Source: CAYHVK01 sp964360255 (GTDB lineage: Bacteria > Bdellovibrionota > Bdellovibrionia > Bdellovibrionales > UBA1609). From it: DNA of 64,000 bases. Location: the NCBI GenBank assembly GCA_964360255.1, contig CAYHVK010000011.1:1-64000 (forward strand), written 5' to 3'. The translations under genes and the position numbers were made by a program. Under the pieces are notes generated by a model. It made no database searches. It was not told the origin of the DNA and saw only the letters and a list, made by a program, of their open reading frames with translations. Shown one piece after another: positions 39,945 to 48,899 of this stretch (position 1 is its first letter; the number at the start of each line of letters is the position of its first letter).

Positions 39945-40670
39945 ATGCGGAGTTTTCAATTTTTTACCACTTTTATTTCAATTTGGCTTTCGTGTGCTGT
40001 CTACGCGGCAGACAGTTTGCCGATAAAAGGCCATTCGCCGGCCGACGTTTGTTCTGAGCAGCTAACACCTGTGATCGGAGTTGAGCCCTCAGAGTTGGAA
40101 CTTGAGCAGATGGCCCAACAGGTTCAATCGATTGTTGATCAAGCTAGTGATAGTGAAATTGCCCAGGCCCAGCATCTTGCGAATGAACTTATTAATACTC
40201 CTAAGACTCGTTTGATTCCGAGCATTCCTAAAATTCCAAAATGGATTGTAAGACATGTGGCTTTGAATGCTATTTGGATAGGAGCCCTACTCGGCGCCTA
40301 TGAAGCATCAGATTTCATTAATGAATTGCGGGCGAATGGGTTGCGGAATTTTTTTACTTATCACTATAGTAACTTTGTTCAGGGGCTAGCGTATATAGGT
40401 GCCGGCAATCAATATCTACGAAGCATCGTGTTTTCTGGACGACCTAAAGTGGACGCAAACGGCTCGCCTATTTTCAGTGTCGATGACACCACAAAAAAAC
40501 GTATTATGTTTTTTACCGCAATAGCTTTCACTGGGATGAATGGTGCGTCTGAGCTAGGCGGGCGCCCAGATGTTGTCGACTTCGCCAGCGGTGAAATGGC
40601 GTTAGTGGTCTACTATTATTTTATGAAAGTTCTCGACAGACCCTCAAAGCTGGCGCCGATTCAGCAGTGA
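39945..40670 (+). CDS. Exported/membrane protein, unknown function
   Basis: A 241-residue protein: signal peptide MRSFQFFTTFISIWLSCAVYAADS, an acidic helical segment (about 40-85), and two or three amphipathic or hydrophobic segments (WIVRHVALNAIWIGALLGAYEA, FTYHYSNFVQGLAYIGAGN, MALVVYYYFMKVL). It is probably an inner-membrane protein anchored after export. The ATG at 39945 is preferred to a TTG at 39903. No family recognised. Confidence 0.65.
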   Translation: MRSFQFFTTFISIWLSCAVYAADSLPIKGHSPADVCSEQLTPVIGVEPSELELEQMAQQVQSIVDQASDSEIAQAQHLANELINTPKTRLIPSIPKIPKWIVRHVALNAIWIGALLGAYEASDFINELRANGLRNFFTYHYSNFVQGLAYIGAGNQYLRSIVFSGRPKVDANGSPIFSVDDTTKKRIMFFTAIAFTGMNGASELGGRPDVVDFASGEMALVVYYYFMKVLDRPSKLAPIQQ

Positions 40671-40728
40671 ACAATGCCACGTGTTGACGAAGATAAATCC
40701 CCTAAACTATTGATAGAATAAGGTTTTT

Positions 40729-40758
40729 TAGACAAATCAACGACCTTTGTGCTATACT
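40729..40758 (+). promoter_or_regulatory. Extended -10 promoter for a leaderless def transcript
   Basis: TAGACA (40729-40734), 18 bases, TATACT (40753-40758) with TG one base before it (TGTGCTATACT). The ATG of def follows after 6 bases, so +1 coincides with the start codon. There is no Shine-Dalgarno. Confidence 0.65.
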
Positions 40759-40764
40759 TCGCTA

Positions 40765-41385
40765 ATGGCGATACTTGAAATCTTAAAATTCCCAGATCAA
40801 CGATTAAGGCTTAAATGTAAGCCCGTTGAGAAGGTCACGGATGAGCTTCGTGAGTATGCCGCCAGCATGCTTGAAACTATGTACTCTTTTAGCGGTATTG
40901 GTTTAGCTGCAGCCCAAGTGAACCGCCAAGTCCGGCTCACTGTTATCGACACACGTCGTCCAGTTGAAGATGATGCTCGAGTTCGTGATGAGCTGGGCGG
41001 CGAGACTGAACTCGAAAAGGCCATCACTCAGCCACTTTATTTATTTAATCCGGTTATTACAAAACGCGAAGGTAAAACAACTTACAACGAAGGTTGCTTA
41101 AGTGTTCCTACGTATTTCGAAACCGTGGAGCGTTCTAACTACATTGAGCTCGAATATTTGGATCTTGATGGCAAAAAGCAGACCCTTAAAACTGACGGTC
41201 TTTTAGCGATTTGCATTCAGCACGAAATCGATCATCTCGATGGAAAGCTTTTTATTGATCGCTTAAGTCCGGTTAAATCGGCTCGCGTCAAAGCTAAGAT
41301 TAAAAAGTATGGTTACCCTGATCTCGAAGACGAAAATGACGGAAATGATGAGTCAGCGTCTTCAAGCTCTAGACTCCAAGGCTAG
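40765..41385 (+). CDS. def: Peptide deformylase
   Basis: A 206-residue metallohydrolase that removes the N-formyl group from new proteins. The three motifs are present: GIGLAAAQV (44-52), EGCLSVP with ligand Cys111, and QHEIDHLDG with ligands His153 and His157 and catalytic Glu154. An insertion of about 15 residues (RPVEDDARVRDELGGE) lies between motifs 1 and 2, and an acidic/serine tail is added. The ATG at 40765 is fixed by the extended -10 promoter just upstream. First gene of a seven-gene co-directional run with fmt, rpe and hut genes. Confidence 0.95.
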   Translation: MAILEILKFPDQRLRLKCKPVEKVTDELREYAASMLETMYSFSGIGLAAAQVNRQVRLTVIDTRRPVEDDARVRDELGGETELEKAITQPLYLFNPVITKREGKTTYNEGCLSVPTYFETVERSNYIELEYLDLDGKKQTLKTDGLLAICIQHEIDHLDGKLFIDRLSPVKSARVKAKIKKYGYPDLEDENDGNDESASSSSRLQG

Positions 41386-41405
41386 AGTCGTCCTAATATC
41401 CCCGT

Positions 41406-42368
41406 GTGAGTACAATCAGAATTCTTTTTTTAGGCACGCCTGAATTTGCGCGGGCCCATTTACAAAGCTTGCTCGATGACGACCATTTTGAAGTGGTTGG
41501 AGTCGTGTCTCAGCCTGATCGGCCTGCTGGTCGTAAAATGCAATTGCAACCGAGTCCGGTGAAAGCTTTGGCTGTCGAAAAAAATATTCCTGTTATTACG
41601 CCTGAGAAAGTGAACACCCCTGAAGTCCTCGAGCAGATTCAGGCTTTCAAAGCTGAAGCCGCTGTTGTTGTGGCCTTCGGTCAAATTTTGCCACAAAAGT
41701 TTTTAGATTTTTACCCTCGCCGAGTGGTGAATGTGCATGGCAGTTTGCTACCTCAATGGCGAGGAGCCGCTCCTATTCAGCGCGCTGTTATGGCGGGTGA
41801 TAAAGTTTCGGGTGTTTGCCTGCAAGTCATGGTGAAGAAGCTGGATGCTGGTGATGTGATCGGTCTCTACACTTTGCCTATCGGTGAAAATACAACGGCC
41901 ATGGAGCTTCATGATCAAATGATTCCGCTGGGCCAAAAACTTTTGAATATTGATTTTATGGATTACTTGCGTGGACACGTAGCTGCTATAGCGCAAGATG
42001 AATCGAAAGTGACGTACGCTGAGAAGCTCGACAAAGCTGAGTCGTTAATTGATTGGTCATGGCCTGCTGAAAAAATTCATGCGCATATTCGCGGCATGAC
42101 TATGGGACCGGGCACGTACTCAATTCGTAAGGGCAAGAAATTAAAAATTATTACTTCACGAATTTTAGATGCTTCATCAGTGAATGGTAAAGCCGGAGTG
42201 CTTTCTGTCTCTAGTAGCGGCGGTTTAGAAGTCACATGCGGCGTTGGTCGCTTAAGTCTTGAAGAAGTTCAGCCTGAATCAAAGCCCAAAATGAAATCAA
42301 AAGATTACTTGCTCGGTCATCCCGTCGAAGCTGGCGAACAACTAGGAGGATCACTTGAATCCAAATAA
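41406..42368 (+). CDS. fmt: Methionyl-tRNA formyltransferase
   Basis: A 320-residue enzyme that formylates initiator Met-tRNA with 10-formyl-THF. It shows the N-terminal Rossmann start RILFLGTPEFARAHLQSLL, VVSQPDRPAGRKMQLQPSPVK, the catalytic NVHGSLLPQWRGAAPIQRA with the essential Asn/His and the downstream Asp in LDAGDVIG, and the C-terminal tRNA-binding domain from about 205. GTG start, 20 bases after def; it overlaps rpe by 14 bases. def-fmt is a classical pair. Confidence 0.95.
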   Translation: MSTIRILFLGTPEFARAHLQSLLDDDHFEVVGVVSQPDRPAGRKMQLQPSPVKALAVEKNIPVITPEKVNTPEVLEQIQAFKAEAAVVVAFGQILPQKFLDFYPRRVVNVHGSLLPQWRGAAPIQRAVMAGDKVSGVCLQVMVKKLDAGDVIGLYTLPIGENTTAMELHDQMIPLGQKLLNIDFMDYLRGHVAAIAQDESKVTYAEKLDKAESLIDWSWPAEKIHAHIRGMTMGPGTYSIRKGKKLKIITSRILDASSVNGKAGVLSVSSSGGLEVTCGVGRLSLEEVQPESKPKMKSKDYLLGHPVEAGEQLGGSLESK

Positions 42369-43038
42369 CTTTCTTGTAGCGCCCAGCATCCTATCGGCTG
42401 ACTTTGCTCGCCTGGGTGAAGAAATCAAAAGCGTCGAAAAAGCCGGAGCCGATTGGATTCATGTGGATGTCATGGACGGGCATTTTGTTCCGAACCTCAC
42501 CATTGGTGCGCCCGTGGTGAAGTCTCTTCGTCCAACCACGAAGCTTCCTCTTGATGTGCATTTGATGATCGAGCATCCCGAGCGCTACATTGCCGACTTT
42601 GCAAAAGCCGGGGCCGATTATCTCACCGTGCATATTGAGGCGCTTGAAAAACCCGAAGAGGTTTTAAAGCAGATCCGTGATTTGGGTGTAAAGCCGGGTA
42701 TTACTCTTCGTCCACGTACAGATGTGGCGAAAATTTTCCCTTATTTAAAATTTGTAGATTTGATTCTTATTATGACCGTCGAGCCAGGATTCGGTGGTCA
42801 GTCATTTATGCAAGATCAAGTAGCGAAAATCAGTGCCGTGCGAGCCGAGCTCAACCGCATTGGTCATAAAGCTCTTATTGAAGTGGATGGCGGAATTAAT
42901 CCTGAAACAGCCAAGCAGTGCCGAGAAGCGGATGTGTTGGTGGCAGGGAATGCTATATTTAGCGTGACCGCTAATACGACAATTCAAGGCGATTACGCCG
43001 ACAATATTTCAAAACTTAAAAAAGCGAAGCAGTCATGA
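42355..43038 (+). CDS. rpe: Ribulose-phosphate 3-epimerase
   Basis: A 227-residue TIM-barrel epimerase of the pentose phosphate pathway. Metal and catalytic residues are in APSILSADFARLG, HVDVMDGHFVPNLTIG (His, Asp), LDVHLMIEHPE (His) and IEVDGGINPET (Asp). TTG start with a perfect AGGAGGA 4 bases upstream, all inside the end of fmt. Its end overlaps hutH by 4 bases (ATGA). Confidence 0.95.
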   Translation: MNPNNFLVAPSILSADFARLGEEIKSVEKAGADWIHVDVMDGHFVPNLTIGAPVVKSLRPTTKLPLDVHLMIEHPERYIADFAKAGADYLTVHIEALEKPEEVLKQIRDLGVKPGITLRPRTDVAKIFPYLKFVDLILIMTVEPGFGGQSFMQDQVAKISAVRAELNRIGHKALIEVDGGINPETAKQCREADVLVAGNAIFSVTANTTIQGDYADNISKLKKAKQS

Positions 43039-44567
43039 TCGAAATCACCGGACAGAACGTCAACATCGACAGTATTTTTCAAGTGGCTTTTAAAAAAGAA
43101 AAAGTCAGTCTCGCGACCTCAGCCAAAAAACTTCTGAGTGAGTCTCGCGATTTTATTGAAAAGAAAATTGCTGGTGGCGAAGCGATCTATGGCGTGAACA
43201 CTGGTTTTGGTGCTTTCAGTAAAGTGCGTATCTCTGATGCTGATATTGTGCAGTTACAGAAAAATCTAATTCGCTCTCACTGTGTTGGTGTGGGCGAGCC
43301 TTTCACTCGTGAAGAGACTCGCGCTATTATGTATTTACGCGCTAATGCTTTGGCTCGTGGCCATAGCGGTATTCGCGTGCAGGTTGTAGAAACAATCATT
43401 GAATTCTTGAATGCGGACATCTTGCCGGTGATTCCATCTCAAGGGAGCGTAGGGGCCAGCGGTGATTTGGCTCCTCTATCACATTTAGCCTTGGCTTTAA
43501 TTGGTGAGGGTGAAGTTTGGGGCGATGATGGGAAGCCTGTTGATGTGGCAGGAGTCTTAAAGAAAAAAGGAATTCAGCATCTTGAGCTTCAGGCCAAAGA
43601 AGGTTTGTCTTTGATCAACGGATGTCAGGTGATGACAGCTGTTGGAGCCTTAGCTGCTTATCGCGCTCGCAATCTTCTCTGGGTTCTTGATCTGGCAGGA
43701 AGCATGTCACTTGAAGCTCTTCGTGGTTCGCGTGGGCCTTTCGATGCTTTGATTTCAGCATCGCGCCCTCACTACGGTGAAGCACAAACCGCTCGTAATA
43801 TTTTAAAACTTCTCGGCCCCACTTCAGGAATTGCTGAGAGTCATATCGATTGCGATCGTGTGCAGGATGCCTACTCGCTTCGTTGTATCCCGGCAGTTCA
43901 CGGTGCGGTAAAGAACACTTTACGTCGTGCCATTGAAACCATCGAGATTGAAGCGAATTCCAGCACTGATAATCCGCTTGTTTTCACAAAAGAGAATAAA
44001 ATTCTCTCATGCGGTAACTTTCATGGTGAGCCTGTTGCATTTGTTCTCGATTTCTTGGCGATTGCTATGTCAGCGGCCGGAAGTATTTCTGAGTGCCGTA
44101 TTGAAAAGATGATTAACGCTTCGATGAGTGAGCTGCCTCCCTTCTTAGCGAAGAAGGGTGGTCTCAACTCTGGTTTGATGATTGTACAAGTGGCAGCTGC
44201 ATCGCTTGTAAGTGAAAATAAAATTTTGTCTCACCCAGCTTCGGTCGATAGTATTCCGACGTCAGCGGATAAAGAAGATCATGTGAGCATGGGCACAATT
44301 GCTTCTCGTAAACTTCGCACGGTGATTGAGAACGTAGAAAAAATCGCGGCGATGGAACTTCTCACAGCGAAGCAAGCTTTAGGATTTCATCTTCCGCTCA
44401 AGCCAGCGGCTGCAGTTAAAGCGGCCTATGATTATTTAGACCCAGATATTCCGTTTGCTGAAGAGGACCGAGTGTTCGCTCGTGATATCGAAAAGATTCG
44501 CAGCAAAATTCAGCAAGGTGAAGTTGTGAAATGTATAAACAGCGCTGTAGGCGCATTAGAGATTTAA
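43035..44567 (+). CDS. hutH: Histidine ammonia-lyase
   Basis: A 510-residue enzyme, histidine to urocanate and ammonia. The self-forming MIO cofactor triad Ala141-Ser142-Gly143 is in GSVGASGDLAPLSHLAL, preceded by YGVNTGFGAF with the catalytic Tyr. Also STDNPLVF and QEDHV-equivalent DKEDHVSMG. First step of the Hut pathway. It overlaps rpe by 4 bases and is 1 base before hutU, so it is transcribed with translation-initiation genes, which is unusual. Confidence 0.96.
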   Translation: MIEITGQNVNIDSIFQVAFKKEKVSLATSAKKLLSESRDFIEKKIAGGEAIYGVNTGFGAFSKVRISDADIVQLQKNLIRSHCVGVGEPFTREETRAIMYLRANALARGHSGIRVQVVETIIEFLNADILPVIPSQGSVGASGDLAPLSHLALALIGEGEVWGDDGKPVDVAGVLKKKGIQHLELQAKEGLSLINGCQVMTAVGALAAYRARNLLWVLDLAGSMSLEALRGSRGPFDALISASRPHYGEAQTARNILKLLGPTSGIAESHIDCDRVQDAYSLRCIPAVHGAVKNTLRRAIETIEIEANSSTDNPLVFTKENKILSCGNFHGEPVAFVLDFLAIAMSAAGSISECRIEKMINASMSELPPFLAKKGGLNSGLMIVQVAAASLVSENKILSHPASVDSIPTSADKEDHVSMGTIASRKLRTVIENVEKIAAMELLTAKQALGFHLPLKPAAAVKAAYDYLDPDIPFAEEDRVFARDIEKIRSKIQQGEVVKCINSAVGALEI

Positions 44568-44568
44568 C

Positions 44569-46215
44569 ATGGCAAGATCAGTAAAAGCTCCGACCGGAAC
44601 GAAACTCAATTGCAAAGGCTGGCTTCAAGAAGCGGCCTATCGCATGATTCAAAATAACCTTGATGCGAACGTAGCTGAAAATCCTGATGAGCTCGTGGTT
44701 TATGGCGGTCGTGGTAAGGCGGCTCGTGACTGGCCTTCGTTTGAAAAAATTCTCTCGACTTTGAAAACTCTCGAGAACAATGAAACTCTTCTTGTTCAAT
44801 CCGGCAAGCCTATTGGTATTGTTAAGACTCATGAGAATGCTCCGCGAGTTTTAATTGCGAACTCAAATCTCGTTGGTAAGTGGGCGAACTGGGAGCACTT
44901 CAATGAGCTCGAGAAAAAAGGCCTCATGATGTACGGTCAGATGACGGCAGGATCATGGATTTACATTGGCACTCAAGGCATCATCCAAGGCACGTACGAA
45001 ACTTTTGTAGAGCTCGGTCGTCGTCATTTTAAAAGTGATCTTGCTGGCAAAATTATTCTTACAGCCGGTTTAGGTGGTATGGGCGGTGCTCAGCCTCTCG
45101 CTGGCGTTTTCGCCGGAGCTACTGTTCTCGCTGTTGAAGTAGATCCGCATCGTATTCAGCGCCGTCTTGAAACAAAATACGTCGACGAAGTGGCGACAAA
45201 CCTAGAAGATGCGGTCAAGAAAGCAAAAGACTACGCGTCTAAAAAACAAGCTCGCTCTATTGCTCTTGAAGGCAATATGGCCACTGTGATTCATCAAATG
45301 ATCAAGATGGGTTTTACTCCCGATGTATTAACCGACCAAACGAGCGCGCACGATCCGCTGACAGGATATATTCCTGAGAATATGTCACTGGTGCAGGCGG
45401 CTCAGCTCCGCACAAATGATCCTACAGGATATGTGAAGAAGGCGCGGGCTTCGATTGCCAATCACGTGCGCGGAATGCTCGAGATGAAAAAGAAGGGCGC
45501 TATTACCTTTGATTACGGTAATAACATTCGTGCTGAGGCTCAAGGCGAAGGCGTTGAAAATGCATTTGATATTCCAGGATTTGTACCGGAATACATTCGT
45601 CCACTCTTCTGCCGTGGCAGCGGCCCATTTAGATGGGTGGCGCTCTCAGGGGACCCGAAAGATATTCAAGTCACAGACGATGCTTTAAGAAAATTATTTC
45701 CTGAAAAGAAAAGTTTGCTGAAGTGGCTGGATATGGCTGACGAGCGAATTGCATTTCAGGGTTTACCAGCGCGTATTTGCTGGCTTGAATATGGCGAGCG
45801 AGCCAAAGCCGGTTTGTTATTCAACCAGCTGGTCGCTGACGGAAAAGTAAGTGCTCCGATCGTGATCGGCCGTGATCATCTCGACTGTGGTTCAGTCGCT
45901 TCACCGAATCGTGAGACCGAAGCTATGAAAGATGGTACGGATGCCGTTGCGGACTGGCCCATTTTAAATGCGTTAGTAAATACCGCATGCGGTGCCACTT
46001 GGGTGAGCTTTCACCATGGCGGTGGAGTGGGCATGGGATATAGCTTACACGCCGGCCAGGTCATTGTAGCTGATGGAACGAAAGCAGCAGACGAACGTCT
46101 AAAGAATGTTCTAACAGCTGACCCAGGAATGGGACTTTTCAGACATATTGATGCAGGTTACGATGAAGCTAAAGTCATCGGACGAGAAAGAGGCCTGCAG
46201 TCTTTGTGGTTATAA
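44569..46215 (+). CDS. hutU: Urocanate hydratase
   Basis: A 548-residue NAD+-dependent enzyme, urocanate to 4-imidazolone-5-propionate. Landmarks include ENPDELVVYGGRGKAARDW, the NAD-binding ILTAGLGGMGGAQPLAG, ALFCRGSGPFRWVALSGDPKD-type segment and FHHGGGVGMGYSLHAG near the end. The length matches the family (about 550). It starts 1 base after hutH and overlaps the MipA-like gene by 10 bases. Confidence 0.96.
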   Translation: MARSVKAPTGTKLNCKGWLQEAAYRMIQNNLDANVAENPDELVVYGGRGKAARDWPSFEKILSTLKTLENNETLLVQSGKPIGIVKTHENAPRVLIANSNLVGKWANWEHFNELEKKGLMMYGQMTAGSWIYIGTQGIIQGTYETFVELGRRHFKSDLAGKIILTAGLGGMGGAQPLAGVFAGATVLAVEVDPHRIQRRLETKYVDEVATNLEDAVKKAKDYASKKQARSIALEGNMATVIHQMIKMGFTPDVLTDQTSAHDPLTGYIPENMSLVQAAQLRTNDPTGYVKKARASIANHVRGMLEMKKKGAITFDYGNNIRAEAQGEGVENAFDIPGFVPEYIRPLFCRGSGPFRWVALSGDPKDIQVTDDALRKLFPEKKSLLKWLDMADERIAFQGLPARICWLEYGERAKAGLLFNQLVADGKVSAPIVIGRDHLDCGSVASPNRETEAMKDGTDAVADWPILNALVNTACGATWVSFHHGGGVGMGYSLHAGQVIVADGTKAADERLKNVLTADPGMGLFRHIDAGYDEAKVIGRERGLQSLWL

Positions 46216-47090
46216 AAAGTTTTGTTTCAATTTTGCTTTTGGGCATCGGATTCGGTTCTCTTCAAGTTTTGGCGCAAGAAGTGCCACAGCCTCCTTCTCT
46301 CCCAGTGCAATCGCCTACAGCTGAGTTGCCACGTTTTGAAGCGGGTATTGGCCTGGGCTTTTTTCAGCTTCCAGATTATCCGGGCGCCGAGCAATCCAGC
46401 GTTCGTATTTTACCTTTACCCTATATGATATACCGAGGCGATGTGATTCGTGCCGACCGCGATGGTGGAGTGCGCAGCCGTTTCTTCAGTGGCGAGCATA
46501 TAGAGGTTGATCTCAGTGTGGGCGCGGCCTTCCCGGTAAATGGCTCTGACAATCGCGGAAGAGAAGGTATGCCTGAACTCGATTGGATGGGAGAGGTTGG
46601 TCCTCGTCTCGTTTATCAAATTATCAAATCGTCTCGTCATAATTTATTGTTTTATTTACCATTGCGCTATGCTTTTTCGACTGACTTTAGAGGTGTAGAC
46701 GGGCGGGGCTTTGTGTTTGCTCCTGAATTTGTTTATCGAAAGCGTTCGATTTTTCACCGAAAAATGTCGACAGGATTATCGTTAAGTTTTAATTGGGCCT
46801 CTGAAGATCTGATGGATTATTTTTACGAAGTAGAGCCGCAGTACGCGAAAGCCGATCGTCCACAGTATGATGCAAGAAGCGGATATATGATGACCAATGT
46901 TTCATTATTTTCGGCTTATGTGCCCAATAATAAGTGGCTCGTGTTTGGCGCTGTATCTTTAAACTATTACCGTGATGCTAAGAACGACCGAAGTCCGCTT
47001 ATGCTCGACAATGAAACGCAATCTTATATTTTCGGAGTTGTCTGGAAGTTTTATGAAAGTAAACAGCAAGCTGTGTTAGGATCGCTCTGA
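46206..47090 (+). CDS. MipA/OmpV-family outer-membrane protein
   Basis: A 294-residue exported barrel: signal peptide MVIKSFVSILLLGIGFGSLQVLAQ, then the MipA/OmpV pattern (FEAGIGLGFFQLPDYPGAEQSSVRILPLPYMIYRGD) and repeated amphipathic strands. In E. coli MipA is linked to murein-synthesising complexes; elsewhere OmpV-type proteins act in osmoadaptation or uptake. Lying between hutU and hutI, inside a run with overlaps and 2-base spacing, it may serve histidine or urocanate entry, which is inference. GTG start inside the hutU end. Confidence 0.86.
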   Translation: MVIKSFVSILLLGIGFGSLQVLAQEVPQPPSLPVQSPTAELPRFEAGIGLGFFQLPDYPGAEQSSVRILPLPYMIYRGDVIRADRDGGVRSRFFSGEHIEVDLSVGAAFPVNGSDNRGREGMPELDWMGEVGPRLVYQIIKSSRHNLLFYLPLRYAFSTDFRGVDGRGFVFAPEFVYRKRSIFHRKMSTGLSLSFNWASEDLMDYFYEVEPQYAKADRPQYDARSGYMMTNVSLFSAYVPNNKWLVFGAVSLNYYRDAKNDRSPLMLDNETQSYIFGVVWKFYESKQQAVLGSL

Positions 47091-47092
47091 TC

Positions 47093-48349
47093 ATGCAAAT
47101 TTTTACCGGCATTAAAAATCTCTACACATTTGCCCATGCAGCTCAAAAAAGTGGTCGCAAAGTTGTGGCTAAAGATCTCACGGTTATTAAAGACGGCGTG
47201 ATTGTCGAGAAAAACGGTTTGATTCACTGGATCGGATCTCGCCGAGACTTTAGTAAAAATAAAAAATCTATTCTCGGCAGTAAAAAAGCAAAAAGTCTCA
47301 GAAAAGAAATTCAGCTCAATGCCGAAACAGTTTTCCCAGCCTTTGTTGAGTGTCACACTCATTTGATTTTCGCAGGCGATCGCCAGAATGAATTTGAAAT
47401 GCGCAATGCCGGCGCTACCTACCAAGAAATTACAGCTCAGGGCGGAGGCATTGCCTCTACAGTTAAAGCGACCCGCGCCGCTTCTGAGAAAACTTTGCTG
47501 GCATTGACGCAAGCTCGAGTGGCTGAGCTGCTTCGTCAAGGTGTGACGACGATTGAGATCAAGAGCGGTTACGGTCTCAATGAAAAAGAAGAGATTCGTT
47601 TACTTAAAACTATTGGCAAACTCAAAGAGGCTCGTATCGTGGCTACATATTTAGGGCCACATTCAAGATCACCTGAGCAAGCTGACTTTGATAAGTATTT
47701 ATCTGGAATTATCGAAAAGACTCTGCCGTTGCTGAAAAAGCAAAAGCTCTGCAGCCGCGTTGATATTTTTGTCGAAAAGGGCTTCTTCAGTGTTGATCAG
47801 GCCCGTGACTATATAAAGAAGGCGCAAGATCTTGGTTTTGATCTAACTGTTCATGCTGAGCAACTCAGCTCAAGCGGCGCCGCCTCTCTATTCGCACAAA
47901 ACAAGGCTGTCAGCGCTGATCACTTGGTTCATGTGAACGACAATGACATTAAAAATCTTGCGGATAGTGAGACCACAGCGGTGCTTCTGCCAGCCAGTGA
48001 TTTTTATCTGAAGATTGCGTATCCGCCGGCCCGCAAACTGATCGAAGCCGGAGCTCGAGTGGCGTTATCAACCGATTTTAATCCCGGCACGTCTCCGACT
48101 TTAGATATTTCTTTTATTGGAGTGCTCGCGCGTTTAGAAATGAAAATGTCTTTGCCCGAAGTCTTCGCGGCTTGGACAATCGGAGCCGCCCATGCTCTCA
48201 ATCGTCAGAACGAAGTGGGCAGCTTAGAGCCCGGAAAGGCCTGCGATTTTGTCGTCAGCGATGAAGATATAAGCCGATTTTTCTACCAAATCGGTCACCA
48301 TCCCGTACGTCAAACCCTTATAAACGGTAAGAAAATCAAGAAATCTTAA
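47093..48349 (+). CDS. hutI: Imidazolonepropionase
   Basis: A 418-residue amidohydrolase giving N-formimino-glutamate. Metal and substrate residues are in VECHTHLIFAGDR, IEIKSGYGLN, LTVHAEQLSSSGAA, SADHLVHVN and LSTDFNPGTSP. It lies 2 bases after the MipA-like gene and closes the operon. Genes for the final step (HutG or HutF plus HutG, or a formiminotransferase) are not in the window. Confidence 0.95.
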   Translation: MQIFTGIKNLYTFAHAAQKSGRKVVAKDLTVIKDGVIVEKNGLIHWIGSRRDFSKNKKSILGSKKAKSLRKEIQLNAETVFPAFVECHTHLIFAGDRQNEFEMRNAGATYQEITAQGGGIASTVKATRAASEKTLLALTQARVAELLRQGVTTIEIKSGYGLNEKEEIRLLKTIGKLKEARIVATYLGPHSRSPEQADFDKYLSGIIEKTLPLLKKQKLCSRVDIFVEKGFFSVDQARDYIKKAQDLGFDLTVHAEQLSSSGAASLFAQNKAVSADHLVHVNDNDIKNLADSETTAVLLPASDFYLKIAYPPARKLIEAGARVALSTDFNPGTSPTLDISFIGVLARLEMKMSLPEVFAAWTIGAAHALNRQNEVGSLEPGKACDFVVSDEDISRFFYQIGHHPVRQTLINGKKIKKS

Positions 48350-48461
48350 ATAATCTGTTATTTTTTAGTTGCTTTTAGGTTTCAAGGTTTCCTAGGCTAA
48401 GTGTGTTTGGCAGAAGTCATGATTTTACAACATAGATTGAACTTCTGAACATGGGGGCCAA

Positions 48462-48899
48462 ATGAGACAGCAAGCGACTTTTTTAATGCAGTCCAAGTTT
48501 TATTCGCCAGCTTTTAATGCGGCGATATTCGACGGGCCTATCAGAATTTACTTCGCTCAATATCAAGAGAGTATAGCTCTTAAGATTTATTTTGAGTTAC
48601 AAGAGCAGTTGAAAGAACTTTATTTCGACGCCCGTGAAACTTATAAAAAGAACGGCACTCACATCTTTATAATGATGTACCCAACGTCAGAAACCTTCGC
48701 ACTTTCTTTCGGTGATAAAAAATCAATGACTCAAAATATTATGGTGGATCGCGTTGATACAGATTATTTAGTGGGAGTTCGCGGCCCTATTGAAGAGGCC
48801 GAAATCGATCAAATTGCACAAAGTCTTGAAGTGATCATCAGAGAATTAAAAAGTCAGGTTCCGGTTATTCAGCCAGAAGCTGCTTTAGCAGAGCTTTAA
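48462..48899 (+). CDS. Hypothetical protein
   Basis: A 145-residue soluble protein, no signal peptide. I do not recognise it. It alternates strands and helices (GPIRIYFAQYQESIALKIYFELQEQLKELYF, THIFIMMYPTSETFALSFG, YLVGVRGPIEEAEIDQIAQSLEVIIREL). GGGGG stands about 8 bases before the ATG. Its last 35 bases overlap, tail to tail, the end of the TlpA-like gene on the other strand. Confidence 0.75.
   Translation: MRQQATFLMQSKFYSPAFNAAIFDGPIRIYFAQYQESIALKIYFELQEQLKELYFDARETYKKNGTHIFIMMYPTSETFALSFGDKKSMTQNIMVDRVDTDYLVGVRGPIEEAEIDQIAQSLEVIIRELKSQVPVIQPEAALAEL

Noticed and set aside
37013..40670. The four small exported proteins as a tandem gene family
   Set aside because: They share size, signal peptides and Cys placement but I see no convincing sequence repeat between them.
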